A stretch of 64,000 bases of DNA from assembly GCA_903879335.1 (NCBI GenBank), contig CAIRLC010000007.1, forward strand, positions 186,001 through 250,000. The letters are read 5' to 3'. Below, piece after piece: positions 50,627 to 60,067 of this stretch. The position numbers were made by a program, and so were the translations under genes. Position 1 is the stretch's first letter. The number at the start of each line of letters is the position of its first letter. The notes under the pieces were generated by a model, which worked only from the letters and a program-made list of their open reading frames with translations, did not search any database and was not told the origin of the DNA. This DNA is from an uncultured Pseudomonadota bacterium (GTDB lineage Bacteria > Pseudomonadota > Gammaproteobacteria > Steroidobacterales > Steroidobacteraceae).

Positions 50627-51390
50627 TGGCCCAAAAACCCCTTGATCAAGCTTTCAACTTCCACGCGCTGAGACAAAAAGGGAGCGTGGGCAGCTTTCTT
50701 GATCTCGCAGTACCGCGCACCCGGGATGCGCTCAGCCAGCCCCAGCACACCCAGCGGGGGCGTGATGCGATCGTATTCCCCGGCGATGACGAGGGTCGGC
50801 GAGGCAATATTCTTTGCGGAGTTGCGCAAATCAACCGAGCGCAAGATCTCGAGTCCGGCCGCCAGCGCGGCACCATTGGGGGCTCCGTGGCTATCGATGT
50901 GCTGGCGGAGAGTGCGCAAAGTCTCTAGCGGATTCTCGTCACCGCGCACCTCAATATTGAGGAACTCGAGGACTGTACCGCGCCAGTCTCGGGCCAACCG
51001 GCCGCTCAACCCTGCCAGCAAGCTAGGGTCGGCCGCATGCGGAAAGTCCCGACGCCGGACGCCGACCACACCGGTCGAAATCATGACTAAGTGACTGACT
51101 CTATTTGGAAACAAAGTGGACAAGTGCTGCGCCACCAAGCCCCCGAGTGACCAACCGACCAGCGCACAGCGCTCCGGCAGGTGTGCCGCGACCAACCGGG
51201 CCATCCCCTCAAGATCACCAGCACCCTTCGACCACGGCGAGTGGCCATGGCCCGGCAAATCAAGAACATGGACCCGATATTGTTCGGACAATGTCGACGC
51301 CAGTGCTGAGAAAACTCCACCGTGCAAGCCCCAGCCATGGAGGAGAGCGACATCGGGGCCTGACCCCGTCGATTCCCGATAAAGACTCAT
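50623..51390 (-). CDS. bioH: BioH-type pimeloyl-ACP methyl ester carboxylesterase
   Basis: Cleaves the methyl ester that BioC introduced. The 255-residue alpha/beta hydrolase has the oxyanion segment LLHGWGLHGGVF, nucleophile elbow GWSLGG, the acid in VIAGEYDRITPP and the His in KKAAHAPFLSQ. MSLYRESTGSGPDVALLHGW resembles E. coli BioH. The ATG at 51390 follows the acetate kinase-PduL stop by four bases; a longer frame into that gene is a shadow. Overlaps bioC by four bases. Confidence 0.9.
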   Translation of the reverse strand: MSLYRESTGSGPDVALLHGWGLHGGVFSALASTLSEQYRVHVLDLPGHGHSPWSKGAGDLEGMARLVAAHLPERCALVGWSLGGLVAQHLSTLFPNRVSHLVMISTGVVGVRRRDFPHAADPSLLAGLSGRLARDWRGTVLEFLNIEVRGDENPLETLRTLRQHIDSHGAPNGAALAAGLEILRSVDLRNSAKNIASPTLVIAGEYDRITPPLGVLGLAERIPGARYCEIKKAAHAPFLSQRVEVESLIKGFLGQ

Positions 51391-51394
51391 GCGC

Positions 51395-53200
51395 TCAGTG
51401 TCGACCGCGGACGGCCAGGGTCTGCAACACGGCGCTCGCCGAACCCGTGATGCCGGCGGCATTCGCCTCGTCGGTGTCGATATGCATCTCCAGCGCTGCC
51501 TGTGCACTGACCCGGATCCGGACGTCTGCGAACGTGAGCGAGCGCTCGCCCTCGGCGCCGACATGGACCTCTACAGTGTCTGCATCTCGTACGCCGAACA
51601 CCCGGGCGTCGTCGGGGGTCATATGGATGTGCCGCAGCGCACAAATGACGCCGCGCGACAACGTCACGGCCCCTGCCGGTCCTTCAATTCGAATCCCGGG
51701 GGTTCCTGCCAAATCACCGGATTCGCGAACCGGCGCCTCAACACCGAGCCGCAATTCATCCGTGCGAGAGATTTCGACTTGATCCCAATCCCGCTCTGGC
51801 CCGACGACACGTACGTGCTCGATTCGACCCGTAGGGCCCACCAGGGTAACGGTCTCCTTCGCCGCAAATTGCCCCGGCTGCGAGATCGGGTGGTCCACGG
51901 CAAGGACGTGTCCGACACCGAACAATTGGGCCACCGAGTCTCTGGACAGATGCACATGTCGCGCGGATACGGCAATCGGGATCTGCACCTCGGATTTGAT
52001 CGCTTGCGCGCCACCGACTAGGCGATGCACCGCAGCTGCTATTGCCGCTTCCTCGTCGGTCGCCACGACCAAGACGCGACAGACTGCACCCGACGCGGAA
52101 ATCTCTACGACCGGTCTGGTGGCAGTGGCTCGACCGGCATCATTACGCTCGTCGTCGATCGTGATGCCCAAAAACTCAAGCCGCTCTAAGATCCGCCGGC
52201 GCATTTGAGCACTGTTTTGACCGACGCCGCCCGTAAAGACGATGGCATCGATGCCGCCCATTGCGGCGGCGTAGGCGCCAATATATTTACGCGCTCGGTA
52301 GGCATAGACCTCAACCGCCAGACGACAAGCCGCATCACCCTCACGGGCGCGCTGCTCGACAACGCGCAGATCGGCACTGCCGGTGAGACCCAACAGGCCA
52401 GCGCGACGATTCAACAGCTCATCCACTTGATCTGGGGTGTAACCTTCGCGCAGCAAGGTTAGAAGTAGCCCTGGATCGACATCACCCGAGCGGGTGGCCA
52501 TGACCAGCCCTTCGAGGGGTGTCAAACCCATGCTGGTGTCGACACTCCTTCCGTGTTCAACCGCCGTAATGCTTGCCCCAGCGCCTAAGTGGGCACTCAC
52601 AAGCCGTAACTGGCGTCGGTCGACGCCCAAATGGTCCGCCGCCAGTGTGGTTACGTAGTCATGGCTGGTGCCATGAAAACCAAAGCGACGCAGCCCTAAA
52701 CGCTCGCGTACGTCCGCCGGGATGGCGTATTCGCGAGCACGAGGGGGTAGCGTGGCGTGAAAAGCGGTATCAAAAACAGCCACATGGGGAATATGCGGCA
52801 AACGCTGCCGCGCAGCGCGCAGCGCGACGACTGCCGGCGGGTTGTGCAGTGGGGCATAACGCGACAACGTCTCGATATCCTGTACTGCATGGTCATCGAT
52901 CAACAGCGGAGCACTGTAGCGCTCGCCGCCGTGAACGATGCGGTGGCCCACTGCATCAACGCGATCCAAGACCGGCCCCCGGCGCTCTAGGGTCTTCAGC
53001 GCTAGGTTGACTGCCGCAGCCAAGTCCGGGGCATCCACCGGGTACTGCGCGCCATCGACCGACAATGTCGGCGCCGCGCCAATTCCGTCCACAGAAAGGC
53101 CATCGACCCGACTTCCGTCGGGGCGTAGGGTGGCAATCTTGACTGAGGAGCTACCGCAGTTAACGACAAGGGTCACGAAAGGCATACGCGATGCTAGCAT
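51395..53200 (-). CDS. Acetate kinase-PduL phosphotransacylase fusion
   Basis: One 601-residue chain joins two enzymes of the acetyl-CoA/acetyl-phosphate/acetate pathway. Residues 6-395 are an acetate/propionate kinase: NCGSSSVK, VGHRIVHGGERY, FDTAFHATLP, RRFGFHGTSHDYV, SAHLGAGASI and FTGGVGQNS. After a ~10-residue linker, 405-600 form a PduL-type phosphotransacylase with all zinc-binding histidines in place: SARHVHLS (His415, His417), ALRHIHMTPDDA (His524, His526) and EMHIDTDEANAAGI (His573). Both parts look active, so the protein should turn acetyl-CoA plus ADP and Pi into acetate plus ATP, or the reverse. No encapsulation peptide is seen. The start is ATG 53200 (GGGG upstream) or ATG 53185, which fits the AckA family start better. 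bioH follows by four bases. Confidence 0.93.
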   Translation of the reverse strand: MLASRMPFVTLVVNCGSSSVKIATLRPDGSRVDGLSVDGIGAAPTLSVDGAQYPVDAPDLAAAVNLALKTLERRGPVLDRVDAVGHRIVHGGERYSAPLLIDDHAVQDIETLSRYAPLHNPPAVVALRAARQRLPHIPHVAVFDTAFHATLPPRAREYAIPADVRERLGLRRFGFHGTSHDYVTTLAADHLGVDRRQLRLVSAHLGAGASITAVEHGRSVDTSMGLTPLEGLVMATRSGDVDPGLLLTLLREGYTPDQVDELLNRRAGLLGLTGSADLRVVEQRAREGDAACRLAVEVYAYRARKYIGAYAAAMGGIDAIVFTGGVGQNSAQMRRRILERLEFLGITIDDERNDAGRATATRPVVEISASGAVCRVLVVATDEEAAIAAAVHRLVGGAQAIKSEVQIPIAVSARHVHLSRDSVAQLFGVGHVLAVDHPISQPGQFAAKETVTLVGPTGRIEHVRVVGPERDWDQVEISRTDELRLGVEAPVRESGDLAGTPGIRIEGPAGAVTLSRGVICALRHIHMTPDDARVFGVRDADTVEVHVGAEGERSLTFADVRIRVSAQAALEMHIDTDEANAAGITGSASAVLQTLAVRGRH

Positions 53201-53204
53201 CGCG
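53187..53204. repeat. Perfect 18-bp palindrome at the ackA-pduL start
   Basis: CGCGATGCTAGCATCGCG reads the same on both strands. It covers the outer ATG of the kinase fusion and lies 2-19 bases upstream of the alternative ATG at 53185; the uvrD start is 14 bases beyond its other end. It could be an operator or a hairpin over the translation start. Confidence 0.6.
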
Positions 53205-53218
53205 GCCCCGTCGTCTCT

Positions 53219-55585
53219 ATGACGTCCTCAAATTTCCTAGCCCGAGCACCCCCCGCCGTGCAGACCGATTCCTTACTCGCAAAACTTAATGAGCCGCAGG
53301 CTGCGGCCGTCTCGTCTCCGGCCAAGCCCATTCTCGTGCTAGCTGGCGCCGGTAGCGGCAAGACCCGCGTATTGGTCCATCGGGTGGCTTGGCTGATTGC
53401 GCGCGAAAACGTCTCCCCGCTTTCCATCATCGCCGTCACGTTTACGAACAAGGCAGCGGCTGAGATGCGTGGCCGCATCGAAAGCTTGCTCCGATTACCT
53501 GGCAATGCGCTCTGGATCGGTACCTTTCACGGACTCGCACACCGCCTATTGCGCCTGCACTGGCAGGAGGCTCGTCTACCGCAAACTTTCCAGATCCTCG
53601 ACTCGGACGATCAATTACGGCTGATTAAGAAGGTCATCAAGGCGCTCGAGCTCGATGACACTCGGTGGGTGCCCAAGGATATCCAGTACTTCATTAATGC
53701 CCAAAAAGATGAAGGTCGGCGCCCGAAAGCGCTTGGGGATGACGGGGATCCAACACGCCGAACCATGATCCGCGTCTACCAAGCCTATGAAGACGCCTGC
53801 CAGAAAAACGGGGTCATTGATTTTGCAGAGCTTTTGTTGCGCAGTTTTGAGACCTTGCGCGACTTTCCGCCGCTCCTTGAGCATTATCAGCGCCGGTTCC
53901 GGCATGTGCTTGTCGATGAGTTTCAGGACACCAACGCGATTCAGTACCAGTGGGTACGGTTACTGGCGGGCCGCGACAGCATGCCATTCGTAGTCGGTGA
54001 CGACGATCAGTCCATCTACGGCTGGCGTGGCGCCCGGGTTGAGAATATTCAGCGCTATCAGCGAGATTATCCGGGTACCACGGTCTTCCGTTTGGAGCAG
54101 AACTATCGATCAACAGCGACCATCCTCAATGCCGCCAATGCATTGATCGCGAATAACAGCGAGCGGATGGGCAAGACTTTGTGGACCGATGGAGAACGGG
54201 GCGAACCGATCCGGGTATACGCGGCTTTTAATGAACGCGATGAAGCGGCCTTTATCGTTGAGCGCATTCACGAATGGCGACGTTTGGGCGGCCGCCTTCA
54301 GGACTGCGCGATTCTCTATCGCTCGAACGCACAGTCACGCGCTCTGGAAGAAGCATTCATCCAGACGGTGCCTAAGATTCCGTACAAGGTCTATGGCGGA
54401 CAACGATTCTTCGAGCGGGCAGAAATTAAGGATGCTCTCGCCTATTTGCGGTTGCTTTCGAATCGACGTGATGATGGCTCATTCGAACGCGTTGTAAATT
54501 TGCCTACTCGCGGCATTGGCGCCAAAAGTCTCGACCTCGTGCGTGACACAGCAAAGGCTCAAGGCCTCTCCATGTGGGAAGCCTCCGCGACGGCGATCAC
54601 GGCCGGCAGTCTCGGGCCCAAAGGCGGCGCGTCCCTCCACGCATTTCTGGCGCTCATTGAGCGCCTCGGCCGCGAGACCGCGGGCCTGGCGCTCCATGAG
54701 ATTGTCGATAAGGTCATCAGCAACTCGGGCCTGATCGATCACTTTCGTAAGGAAAAAGGCGAGCGCGGCGAGGGGCGGATCGAGAACCTCGAGGAGCTTG
54801 TCTCGGCGGCGCGCGGGTTCCAGCATGAAGATGCAGAGGAAGGCATGAGCGAACTCGACTCATTCTTGGCCCATGCGGTTCTGGAGAGCGGGGAGGGTCA
54901 AGCTGGTGAGTGGGAAGACTGCGTTCAGATGATGACCTTGCACACGGCCAAGGGACTCGAGTTCCCACTGGTGTTCATGTGTGGCCTCGAGGATGGATTA
55001 TTTCCGCACCAACGCTCGATCAATGATATCGGTGGGCTTGAAGAGGAGCGCCGGCTGGCCTATGTGGGTGTGACGCGAGCCATGCGCCGCCTTTACGTAA
55101 CCTATGCAGAGCAGCGTAGGCTGCATGGCGTTGATCAGTTCGGTACGCCGTCGCGCTTTATCGCCGAGATCCCGCCCGAGTTGATCGAAGAGGTCAGACC
55201 TCGAGTCCAAGTCAGTCGTTCGTTGTACTCCGGGGCGAACACAGCTGGCAGTTCGGCTCGTGACGGCTGGGGCACGCGCGAGACTTACGGCGGCCATGGC
55301 GACCGGTGGGGTGGCGGCGATCGCCGATCCAGTGCGAGCTCGCCGGGCGGCTACACGAGGCCAAGCGCGCCCACCACCTCGGCGCCGCGGCAATCAGCAG
55401 CGATGATCGAGCCAGATAACGGCACCGGACTCAAGCTAGGTCAGCGTGTGCGCCATGGCCGCTTTGGCGATGGCGTGGTCCTTCGGATCGACGGAAATGG
55501 TCAGGGTGCCCAGGTTGAAGTGAATTTTGAGCGGGCTGGCCGGAAAGTGTTGATGGCCGCGTACGCAAATCTGCAACCAATCTGA
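53219..55585 (+). CDS. uvrD: DNA helicase II (UvrD)
   Basis: A 788-residue superfamily 1A 3'-5' helicase of nucleotide-excision and mismatch repair. Walker A AGAGSGKT (42-49), VTFTNKAAAEMRGRI (Ia), LVDEFQDTN (Walker B/II), VGDDDQSIYGWRGA (III), RLEQNYRST (IV), MTLHTAKGLEF (V) and YVGVTRAMRRLYV (VI) are all present. The C-terminal RNA-polymerase-interacting Tudor-like domain is intact (GQRVRHGRFGDGVVL). A Gly/Ser-rich linker (about 665-725) precedes it. Only 18 bases separate its ATG from the divergent kinase fusion. No LexA box is evident in the gap. Confidence 0.96.
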   Translation: MTSSNFLARAPPAVQTDSLLAKLNEPQAAAVSSPAKPILVLAGAGSGKTRVLVHRVAWLIARENVSPLSIIAVTFTNKAAAEMRGRIESLLRLPGNALWIGTFHGLAHRLLRLHWQEARLPQTFQILDSDDQLRLIKKVIKALELDDTRWVPKDIQYFINAQKDEGRRPKALGDDGDPTRRTMIRVYQAYEDACQKNGVIDFAELLLRSFETLRDFPPLLEHYQRRFRHVLVDEFQDTNAIQYQWVRLLAGRDSMPFVVGDDDQSIYGWRGARVENIQRYQRDYPGTTVFRLEQNYRSTATILNAANALIANNSERMGKTLWTDGERGEPIRVYAAFNERDEAAFIVERIHEWRRLGGRLQDCAILYRSNAQSRALEEAFIQTVPKIPYKVYGGQRFFERAEIKDALAYLRLLSNRRDDGSFERVVNLPTRGIGAKSLDLVRDTAKAQGLSMWEASATAITAGSLGPKGGASLHAFLALIERLGRETAGLALHEIVDKVISNSGLIDHFRKEKGERGEGRIENLEELVSAARGFQHEDAEEGMSELDSFLAHAVLESGEGQAGEWEDCVQMMTLHTAKGLEFPLVFMCGLEDGLFPHQRSINDIGGLEEERRLAYVGVTRAMRRLYVTYAEQRRLHGVDQFGTPSRFIAEIPPELIEEVRPRVQVSRSLYSGANTAGSSARDGWGTRETYGGHGDRWGGGDRRSSASSPGGYTRPSAPTTSAPRQSAAMIEPDNGTGLKLGQRVRHGRFGDGVVLRIDGNGQGAQVEVNFERAGRKVLMAAYANLQPI

Positions 55586-55611
55586 GGCTCGCATAGAAAT
55601 GGCCGGAATGC

Positions 55612-55620
55612 TGATAGAAT
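55612..55620 (+). promoter_or_regulatory. Extended -10 promoter candidate of trkA
   Basis: TGATAGAAT is a TGn extended -10 with the hexamer TAGAAT at 55615-55620. It predicts a transcript start near 55627, about 23 bases before the TTG start of trkA. No strong -35 is present. Confidence 0.4.
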
Positions 55621-55649
55621 GAGCGCCCCGCGACCACCCGCGTGATCAA

Positions 55650-57029
55650 TTGAAAATCATCATTTTGGGCGCTGGACAGGTTGGCCGCACCGCGGCGTAT
55701 CACCTGTCGCGAGAAGAAGCGAACGAGGTTACCGTTGTCGACTCGGACGAAACGGTACTGCAGCAATTGCAGGATCGACTCGATGTCCGAACGGTGAGCG
55801 GCAATGCCGCGAGCCCCTCTGTACTCGCTGCAGCTGGGTGTGCAGACGCCGACTTGTTGGTGGCGCTGACCTCGAGCGATGAGGTCAATATGGTGGCCTG
55901 CCAAGTCGCCTGGACGCTCTTCAAAACGCCAACAAAAATTGCGCGTATACGCGCAGCCTCCTATGCGTCACACCCGCAACTCTTTGGTGAGCTGACTGGT
56001 TTCGCAGTCGATACGTGGGTCAGTCCGGAACAGTTGGTCACCGAGTACGTCGAGCGCCTGATCGAACACCCCGGAGCCCTACAAGTCGTCGATTTCGCGG
56101 ACGGTCGGGTGCGGCTCGTCGGCGTCCGGGCGGTCGAGGGCGGATTACTCGTCGGCCAACCTTTATCGAATCTGCCGAAGCACATTCCTGGTGTCGAAAC
56201 ACGTGTCGCGGCGATGTATCGGCGAGGGCGAAGCGTTCGACCGGATGGCGAGACAGTCGTCGAGCCGGGCGACGAAGTGTTTTTCCTCGCAGCGCGCGAG
56301 GACATTCGCACGGTGATGAGTGAATTGCGCAAACTCGAAGCGCGGGTACGTCGCATCGTCATTGCAGGCGCCGGCCATATCGGCGTCCGTTTGGCACAGG
56401 CGCTTGAAGGTCGACTGCAGGTGAAGTTGATCGAGCGCGACAAGCAGCGCGCACGTCGTGCTGCTGAAGTACTGCGAGAGGCCATTGTGCTGAACGGCGA
56501 TGCTGCGGATGAAGAGCTCCTGATTGAAGAGAACGTCGACAGCGCCGATGTCTTCGTAGCCGTCACGAATGCAGAGGAAGCGAACATTCTCTCAGCGATG
56601 CTGGCTAAGCGCATCGGCTGCCGTAAGGTCATGGCGCTGATCAACCGGCCGGCTTATGCCGAACTCATGGAAAGCGATCGCGTGGATATCGCGATCTCTC
56701 CGCAAACCATCACGATCGGTTCACTACTCGCCCACGTGCGTCGTGGTGACGTCGTAAAAGTTCACTCATTGCGGCGCGGTGCGGCAGAAGCGATAGAAGC
56801 CATTGCGCACGGCGATAGCGATACCTCACAAGTGGTCGGTCGCCCGGTAGAGGCAGTCAATTTGCCCGAAGGCACCACCATTGGCGCCATCGTGCGCGGC
56901 GATGATGTCATCATGGCCCACCACGACACGGTTATCGAAGAAGGCGATCACGTCATTTTGTTCCTGACCGATCGACGGCACGTCGAGGCCGTGGAAAAGC
57001 TCTTCCAGGTTGGCGTTTCGTTCCTCTGA
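55650..57029 (+). CDS. trkA: Trk potassium uptake regulatory subunit TrkA
   Basis: Peripheral NAD(H)/nucleotide-binding regulator of the TrkH channel. The 459-residue product has two RCK repeats, each with a Rossmann motif: IIILGAGQVGRTAAYHLS at the start and IVIAGAGHIGVRLAQAL near residue 234, each followed by a TrkA_C domain. The start is a TTG at 55650, which gives the family N-terminus directly; no ribosome site is evident. trkH follows by nine bases. Confidence 0.96.
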   Translation: MKIIILGAGQVGRTAAYHLSREEANEVTVVDSDETVLQQLQDRLDVRTVSGNAASPSVLAAAGCADADLLVALTSSDEVNMVACQVAWTLFKTPTKIARIRAASYASHPQLFGELTGFAVDTWVSPEQLVTEYVERLIEHPGALQVVDFADGRVRLVGVRAVEGGLLVGQPLSNLPKHIPGVETRVAAMYRRGRSVRPDGETVVEPGDEVFFLAAREDIRTVMSELRKLEARVRRIVIAGAGHIGVRLAQALEGRLQVKLIERDKQRARRAAEVLREAIVLNGDAADEELLIEENVDSADVFVAVTNAEEANILSAMLAKRIGCRKVMALINRPAYAELMESDRVDIAISPQTITIGSLLAHVRRGDVVKVHSLRRGAAEAIEAIAHGDSDTSQVVGRPVEAVNLPEGTTIGAIVRGDDVIMAHHDTVIEEGDHVILFLTDRRHVEAVEKLFQVGVSFL

Positions 57030-57038
57030 GGAGCCGCT

Positions 57039-58490
57039 GTGCATCTCCGGCTCGTTCAACGCATTCTCGGTCTCATCATCACGGTCTTCGGACTCACGAT
57101 GCTGCCACCCGTCATCGTCGGTGTGTATTACGGTGATGGGGATGTCGCAGCATTTCTGGCAACGGCATCCGTGCTGAGTCTGTTTGGTGTGCTCCTCTGG
57201 TATCCGGTCCGTCAGGTGGACCGGGACATACGCTTACGTGACGGCTTCCTCATCGTGGCCCTCTTTTGGGCATTGTTGGGCCTTGGTGGCGCGTTGCCAT
57301 TTCTATTGGGCACCAACCGCGAGATCAGCTTCACGGATGCCGTATTCGAATCGGTGGCCGGAGTCACGACGACGAATGCGAGCGTCCTGTTGGGACTCGA
57401 CCATCTACCTCACGCATTGCTCTGGTATCGGCAACAATTGCAATGGCTTGGCGGCATGGGCGTGATCGTTTTGGCCGTTGCGTTGTTCCCGATTCTCGGG
57501 ATCGGCGGCATGCAGCTTTACAAGGGCGACACACCGGGCTCCGTGAAAGATGAGAAATTGACGCCCCGCATTACGGAGACTGCTCGAACGCTGTCAGGCA
57601 TTTATCTCCTGATCACCGTCGCCTGCGGAATTGCCTATGCTTCTGCAGGCATGTCGATGTTTGATGCGATAGCGCATGCCTTTTCTACGGTATCAACAGG
57701 CGGCTTTTCGACACACGATGGCGGGTTAGCGGCTTTTCATTCCGCGGCGATCGAATCCGTTGCGATGGTCTTTATGTTCTTAGGGGGTGTGAATTTCGCG
57801 CTGCACTTCCTTGCTTGGAGGCGCCGTGATTCAGGCATTTACTTATCGGATCCGCAGTTTCGCGGGTACTTGGTGCTGACGGTTTTTCTCATCGCACTGG
57901 TGAGTTTCTGGCTGTATCACTCTGGGGTCTACTCAAGCCCGGTAGAAGCATTGCGCAACGGTGCCTTCGCGGCGATCTCTATGCAATCTACGACCGGATT
58001 CGTGGGCGCACCATTTTCCGCGTGGCCAAGTATGTTGCCCGTGCTCCTTCTACTCGTGACATTCGTGGGCGGTTGCGCGGGCTCGACCGGTGGCGGAATG
58101 AAGGTCATCCGCTGGCAATTAGTGCTCAAGCAAGCGCAAAGGGAATTGATGCGGCTCGTGCACCCCAATGCGGCCATGGCGGTCAAGTTTGGCGACAAGC
58201 CAGTTGCGGGTCGTGTTCTGGCCGCAATCACCGGATTTTTCGCGATGTACCTCGTGATCTTCGGCGTATTGATGCTTTTAATGATGGCGGCCGGGACGGA
58301 TCAGATCACCGCTTGGTCCGCCATCGCATCTTGTATCAATAACGCAGGTCCGGGACTTGGTTCGGTCGCAATGACCTACGCGCACTTACCGGAAGCCGCC
58401 AAGTGGGTCGCGCTAGTCGCCATGTTGATTGGTCGACTCGAAGTGTTCACGGTGGCGGTGTTATTTATGCCTGCGTTCTGGCGTCATTAG
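57039..58490 (+). CDS. trkH: Trk potassium channel subunit TrkH
   Basis: Inner-membrane potassium transporter of 483 residues with the four-fold pore repeat: selectivity-filter segments lie at VAGVTTTNASVL, FSTVSTGGFSTHDG, MQSTTGFVGAPFS and CINNAGPGLGSV. The helix before the third repeat has GGCAGSTGGGMKVIRW, the intramembrane gating loop. The start is GTG 57039, close after trkA. It converges on the fumarase gene with a one-base gap and no visible terminator. Confidence 0.96.
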   Translation: MHLRLVQRILGLIITVFGLTMLPPVIVGVYYGDGDVAAFLATASVLSLFGVLLWYPVRQVDRDIRLRDGFLIVALFWALLGLGGALPFLLGTNREISFTDAVFESVAGVTTTNASVLLGLDHLPHALLWYRQQLQWLGGMGVIVLAVALFPILGIGGMQLYKGDTPGSVKDEKLTPRITETARTLSGIYLLITVACGIAYASAGMSMFDAIAHAFSTVSTGGFSTHDGGLAAFHSAAIESVAMVFMFLGGVNFALHFLAWRRRDSGIYLSDPQFRGYLVLTVFLIALVSFWLYHSGVYSSPVEALRNGAFAAISMQSTTGFVGAPFSAWPSMLPVLLLLVTFVGGCAGSTGGGMKVIRWQLVLKQAQRELMRLVHPNAAMAVKFGDKPVAGRVLAAITGFFAMYLVIFGVLMLLMMAAGTDQITAWSAIASCINNAGPGLGSVAMTYAHLPEAAKWVALVAMLIGRLEVFTVAVLFMPAFWRH

Positions 58491-58491
58491 G

Positions 58492-60018
58492 TTAGGATTC
58501 TACGGTTACCGGAATACCGGCCAACCGCTTGTGCCATTCGCGAGGTCCGGTCTCGTGGACAGATTCTCCGTTTGAATCGACCGCGACGGTGACCGGCATG
58601 TCTTTGACCTCAAATTCGTAGACCGCTTCCATCCCCAGTTCGGGAAAGGCGACGATCCGGCTGGAACGAATCGCTTTTGAGACCAAATAAGCCGCGCCGC
58701 CGACAGCAATCAAATAGGCGCTCTTGTGCCGCTTGATGACCTCTACCGCCTCAGGTCCTCGGTCGGCTTTTCCGACCATGGCGATGAGACCTGCTTTTTC
58801 AAGCATGGTTTCGGTGAAGCGATCCATGCGATTCGCCGTCGTAGGCCCGGCAGGTCCAACGACCTCGTCACGGACTGGATCGACCGGTCCAACGTAGTAG
58901 ATCACTCGATCCTTGAACGACAAACCTGACGGCAAAGGCTCGCCGGCTTCGAGTAGCGCGCAAATGCGCTTATGCGCAGCATCTCGCCCGGTAAGGAACT
59001 TGCCGGTCAACAGTAGCCGCTCACCGGGCTTCCAGGCGGCAACTTCAGCACGGGTAAGCGTATCGAGATTAACTCGGCGCGTGTTGGGGTCCGGCGACCA
59101 GCCGACTTGCGGCCAGTCTTCGAGGCTGGGAGGGGCGAGTAGTGCTGGCCCAGATCCATCCAAATGGAAATGAACATGTCGGGTCGCCGCGCAATTGGGG
59201 ATGACGGCAACCGGCAACGAGGCGGCGTGAGTTGGATAATCCCGCACCTTCACGTCGAGTACCGTGGTCATGCCTCCAAGACCTTGCGCGCCTATACCAA
59301 GCGCGTTTACCCGATCATAGATTTCAAGGCGCAACTCTTCGGCCCGATTGCGCGGCCCACGGGCCTTTAAATCCTGAATATCGATCGGATCCATCAGAGA
59401 CTCTTTGGCCATCAGCAGGGCTTTCTCGGCGGTCCCGCCAATGCCGATGCCGAGCATCCCGGGAGGGCACCATCCGGCACCCATTTCCGGAACGCGCTCA
59501 AGCACCCAGTCAGCGATATTGTCCGAGGGATTCAACATCTCGAACATCGACTTATTTTCGCTGCCGCCACCCTTAGCGGCGATGGCCACTTCGACCTCTG
59601 CGCCTGGCACCATTTCAACGTGAACGACGGCAGGTGTGTTGTCGCGTGTATTCAGGCGTTTACCCGCCGGATCAGCCACGATAGAGGCGCGTAGCCGGTT
59701 TTCCGGCAATCCGTAGGCGCGGCGGACTCCCTCGTTGACCATTTCCTCAACGGTAAGATTTGCGTCCCAGCGAGCGTTCATGCCGATCTTGACGAAGGCC
59801 ACCACAATGCCGGTGTCCTGACAGATCGGGCGATGGCCCTCGGCGCACATCCTTGAATTGGTCAATATCTGAGCAATCGCATCGCGAGCCGCAGGGCTCT
59901 GTTCGCGCTCATAGGCACGCCCCATTGCGGCAATGAAATCAGGCGCATGGTAATAGCTGATGTATTGCAGTGCGTCGGCGACGCTCTGAATGAAATCGTC
60001 TTCGCGAATGACGGCCAT
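58492..60018 (-). CDS. fumA: Class I fumarate hydratase (iron-sulfur)
   Basis: Interconverts fumarate and malate. The 508-residue single chain has the alpha region with RPICQDTGIVVAF, AGWCPPGMLGIGIGG and IPNCAATRHVHF, whose three cysteines should hold the oxygen-sensitive [4Fe-4S] cluster, and a beta region with VGPAGPTTANRMDRFTE. It is therefore the FumA/FumB type and not the iron-free FumC. It lies 49 bases downstream of the LytTR regulator on the same strand, so may share its transcript. Confidence 0.95.
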   Translation of the reverse strand: MAVIREDDFIQSVADALQYISYYHAPDFIAAMGRAYEREQSPAARDAIAQILTNSRMCAEGHRPICQDTGIVVAFVKIGMNARWDANLTVEEMVNEGVRRAYGLPENRLRASIVADPAGKRLNTRDNTPAVVHVEMVPGAEVEVAIAAKGGGSENKSMFEMLNPSDNIADWVLERVPEMGAGWCPPGMLGIGIGGTAEKALLMAKESLMDPIDIQDLKARGPRNRAEELRLEIYDRVNALGIGAQGLGGMTTVLDVKVRDYPTHAASLPVAVIPNCAATRHVHFHLDGSGPALLAPPSLEDWPQVGWSPDPNTRRVNLDTLTRAEVAAWKPGERLLLTGKFLTGRDAAHKRICALLEAGEPLPSGLSFKDRVIYYVGPVDPVRDEVVGPAGPTTANRMDRFTETMLEKAGLIAMVGKADRGPEAVEVIKRHKSAYLIAVGGAAYLVSKAIRSSRIVAFPELGMEAVYEFEVKDMPVTVAVDSNGESVHETGPREWHKRLAGIPVTVES

Positions 60019-60067
60019 GGAGGAACCTAGTCTGATCTTGCGCTAAACGGCGCGGACCCAAATTTTA

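Noticed and set aside
53201-53218. LexA (SOS) box for uvrD
   Set aside because: No CTG-N10-CAG in the 18-bp gap. The nearest look-alike, inside the kinase coding region, has 11 bases between CTG and CAG.
55961-56644. 227-residue reading frame antisense to trkA
   Set aside because: Arg/Ser-rich translation with no family features, lying wholly inside the conserved TrkA gene on the other strand.
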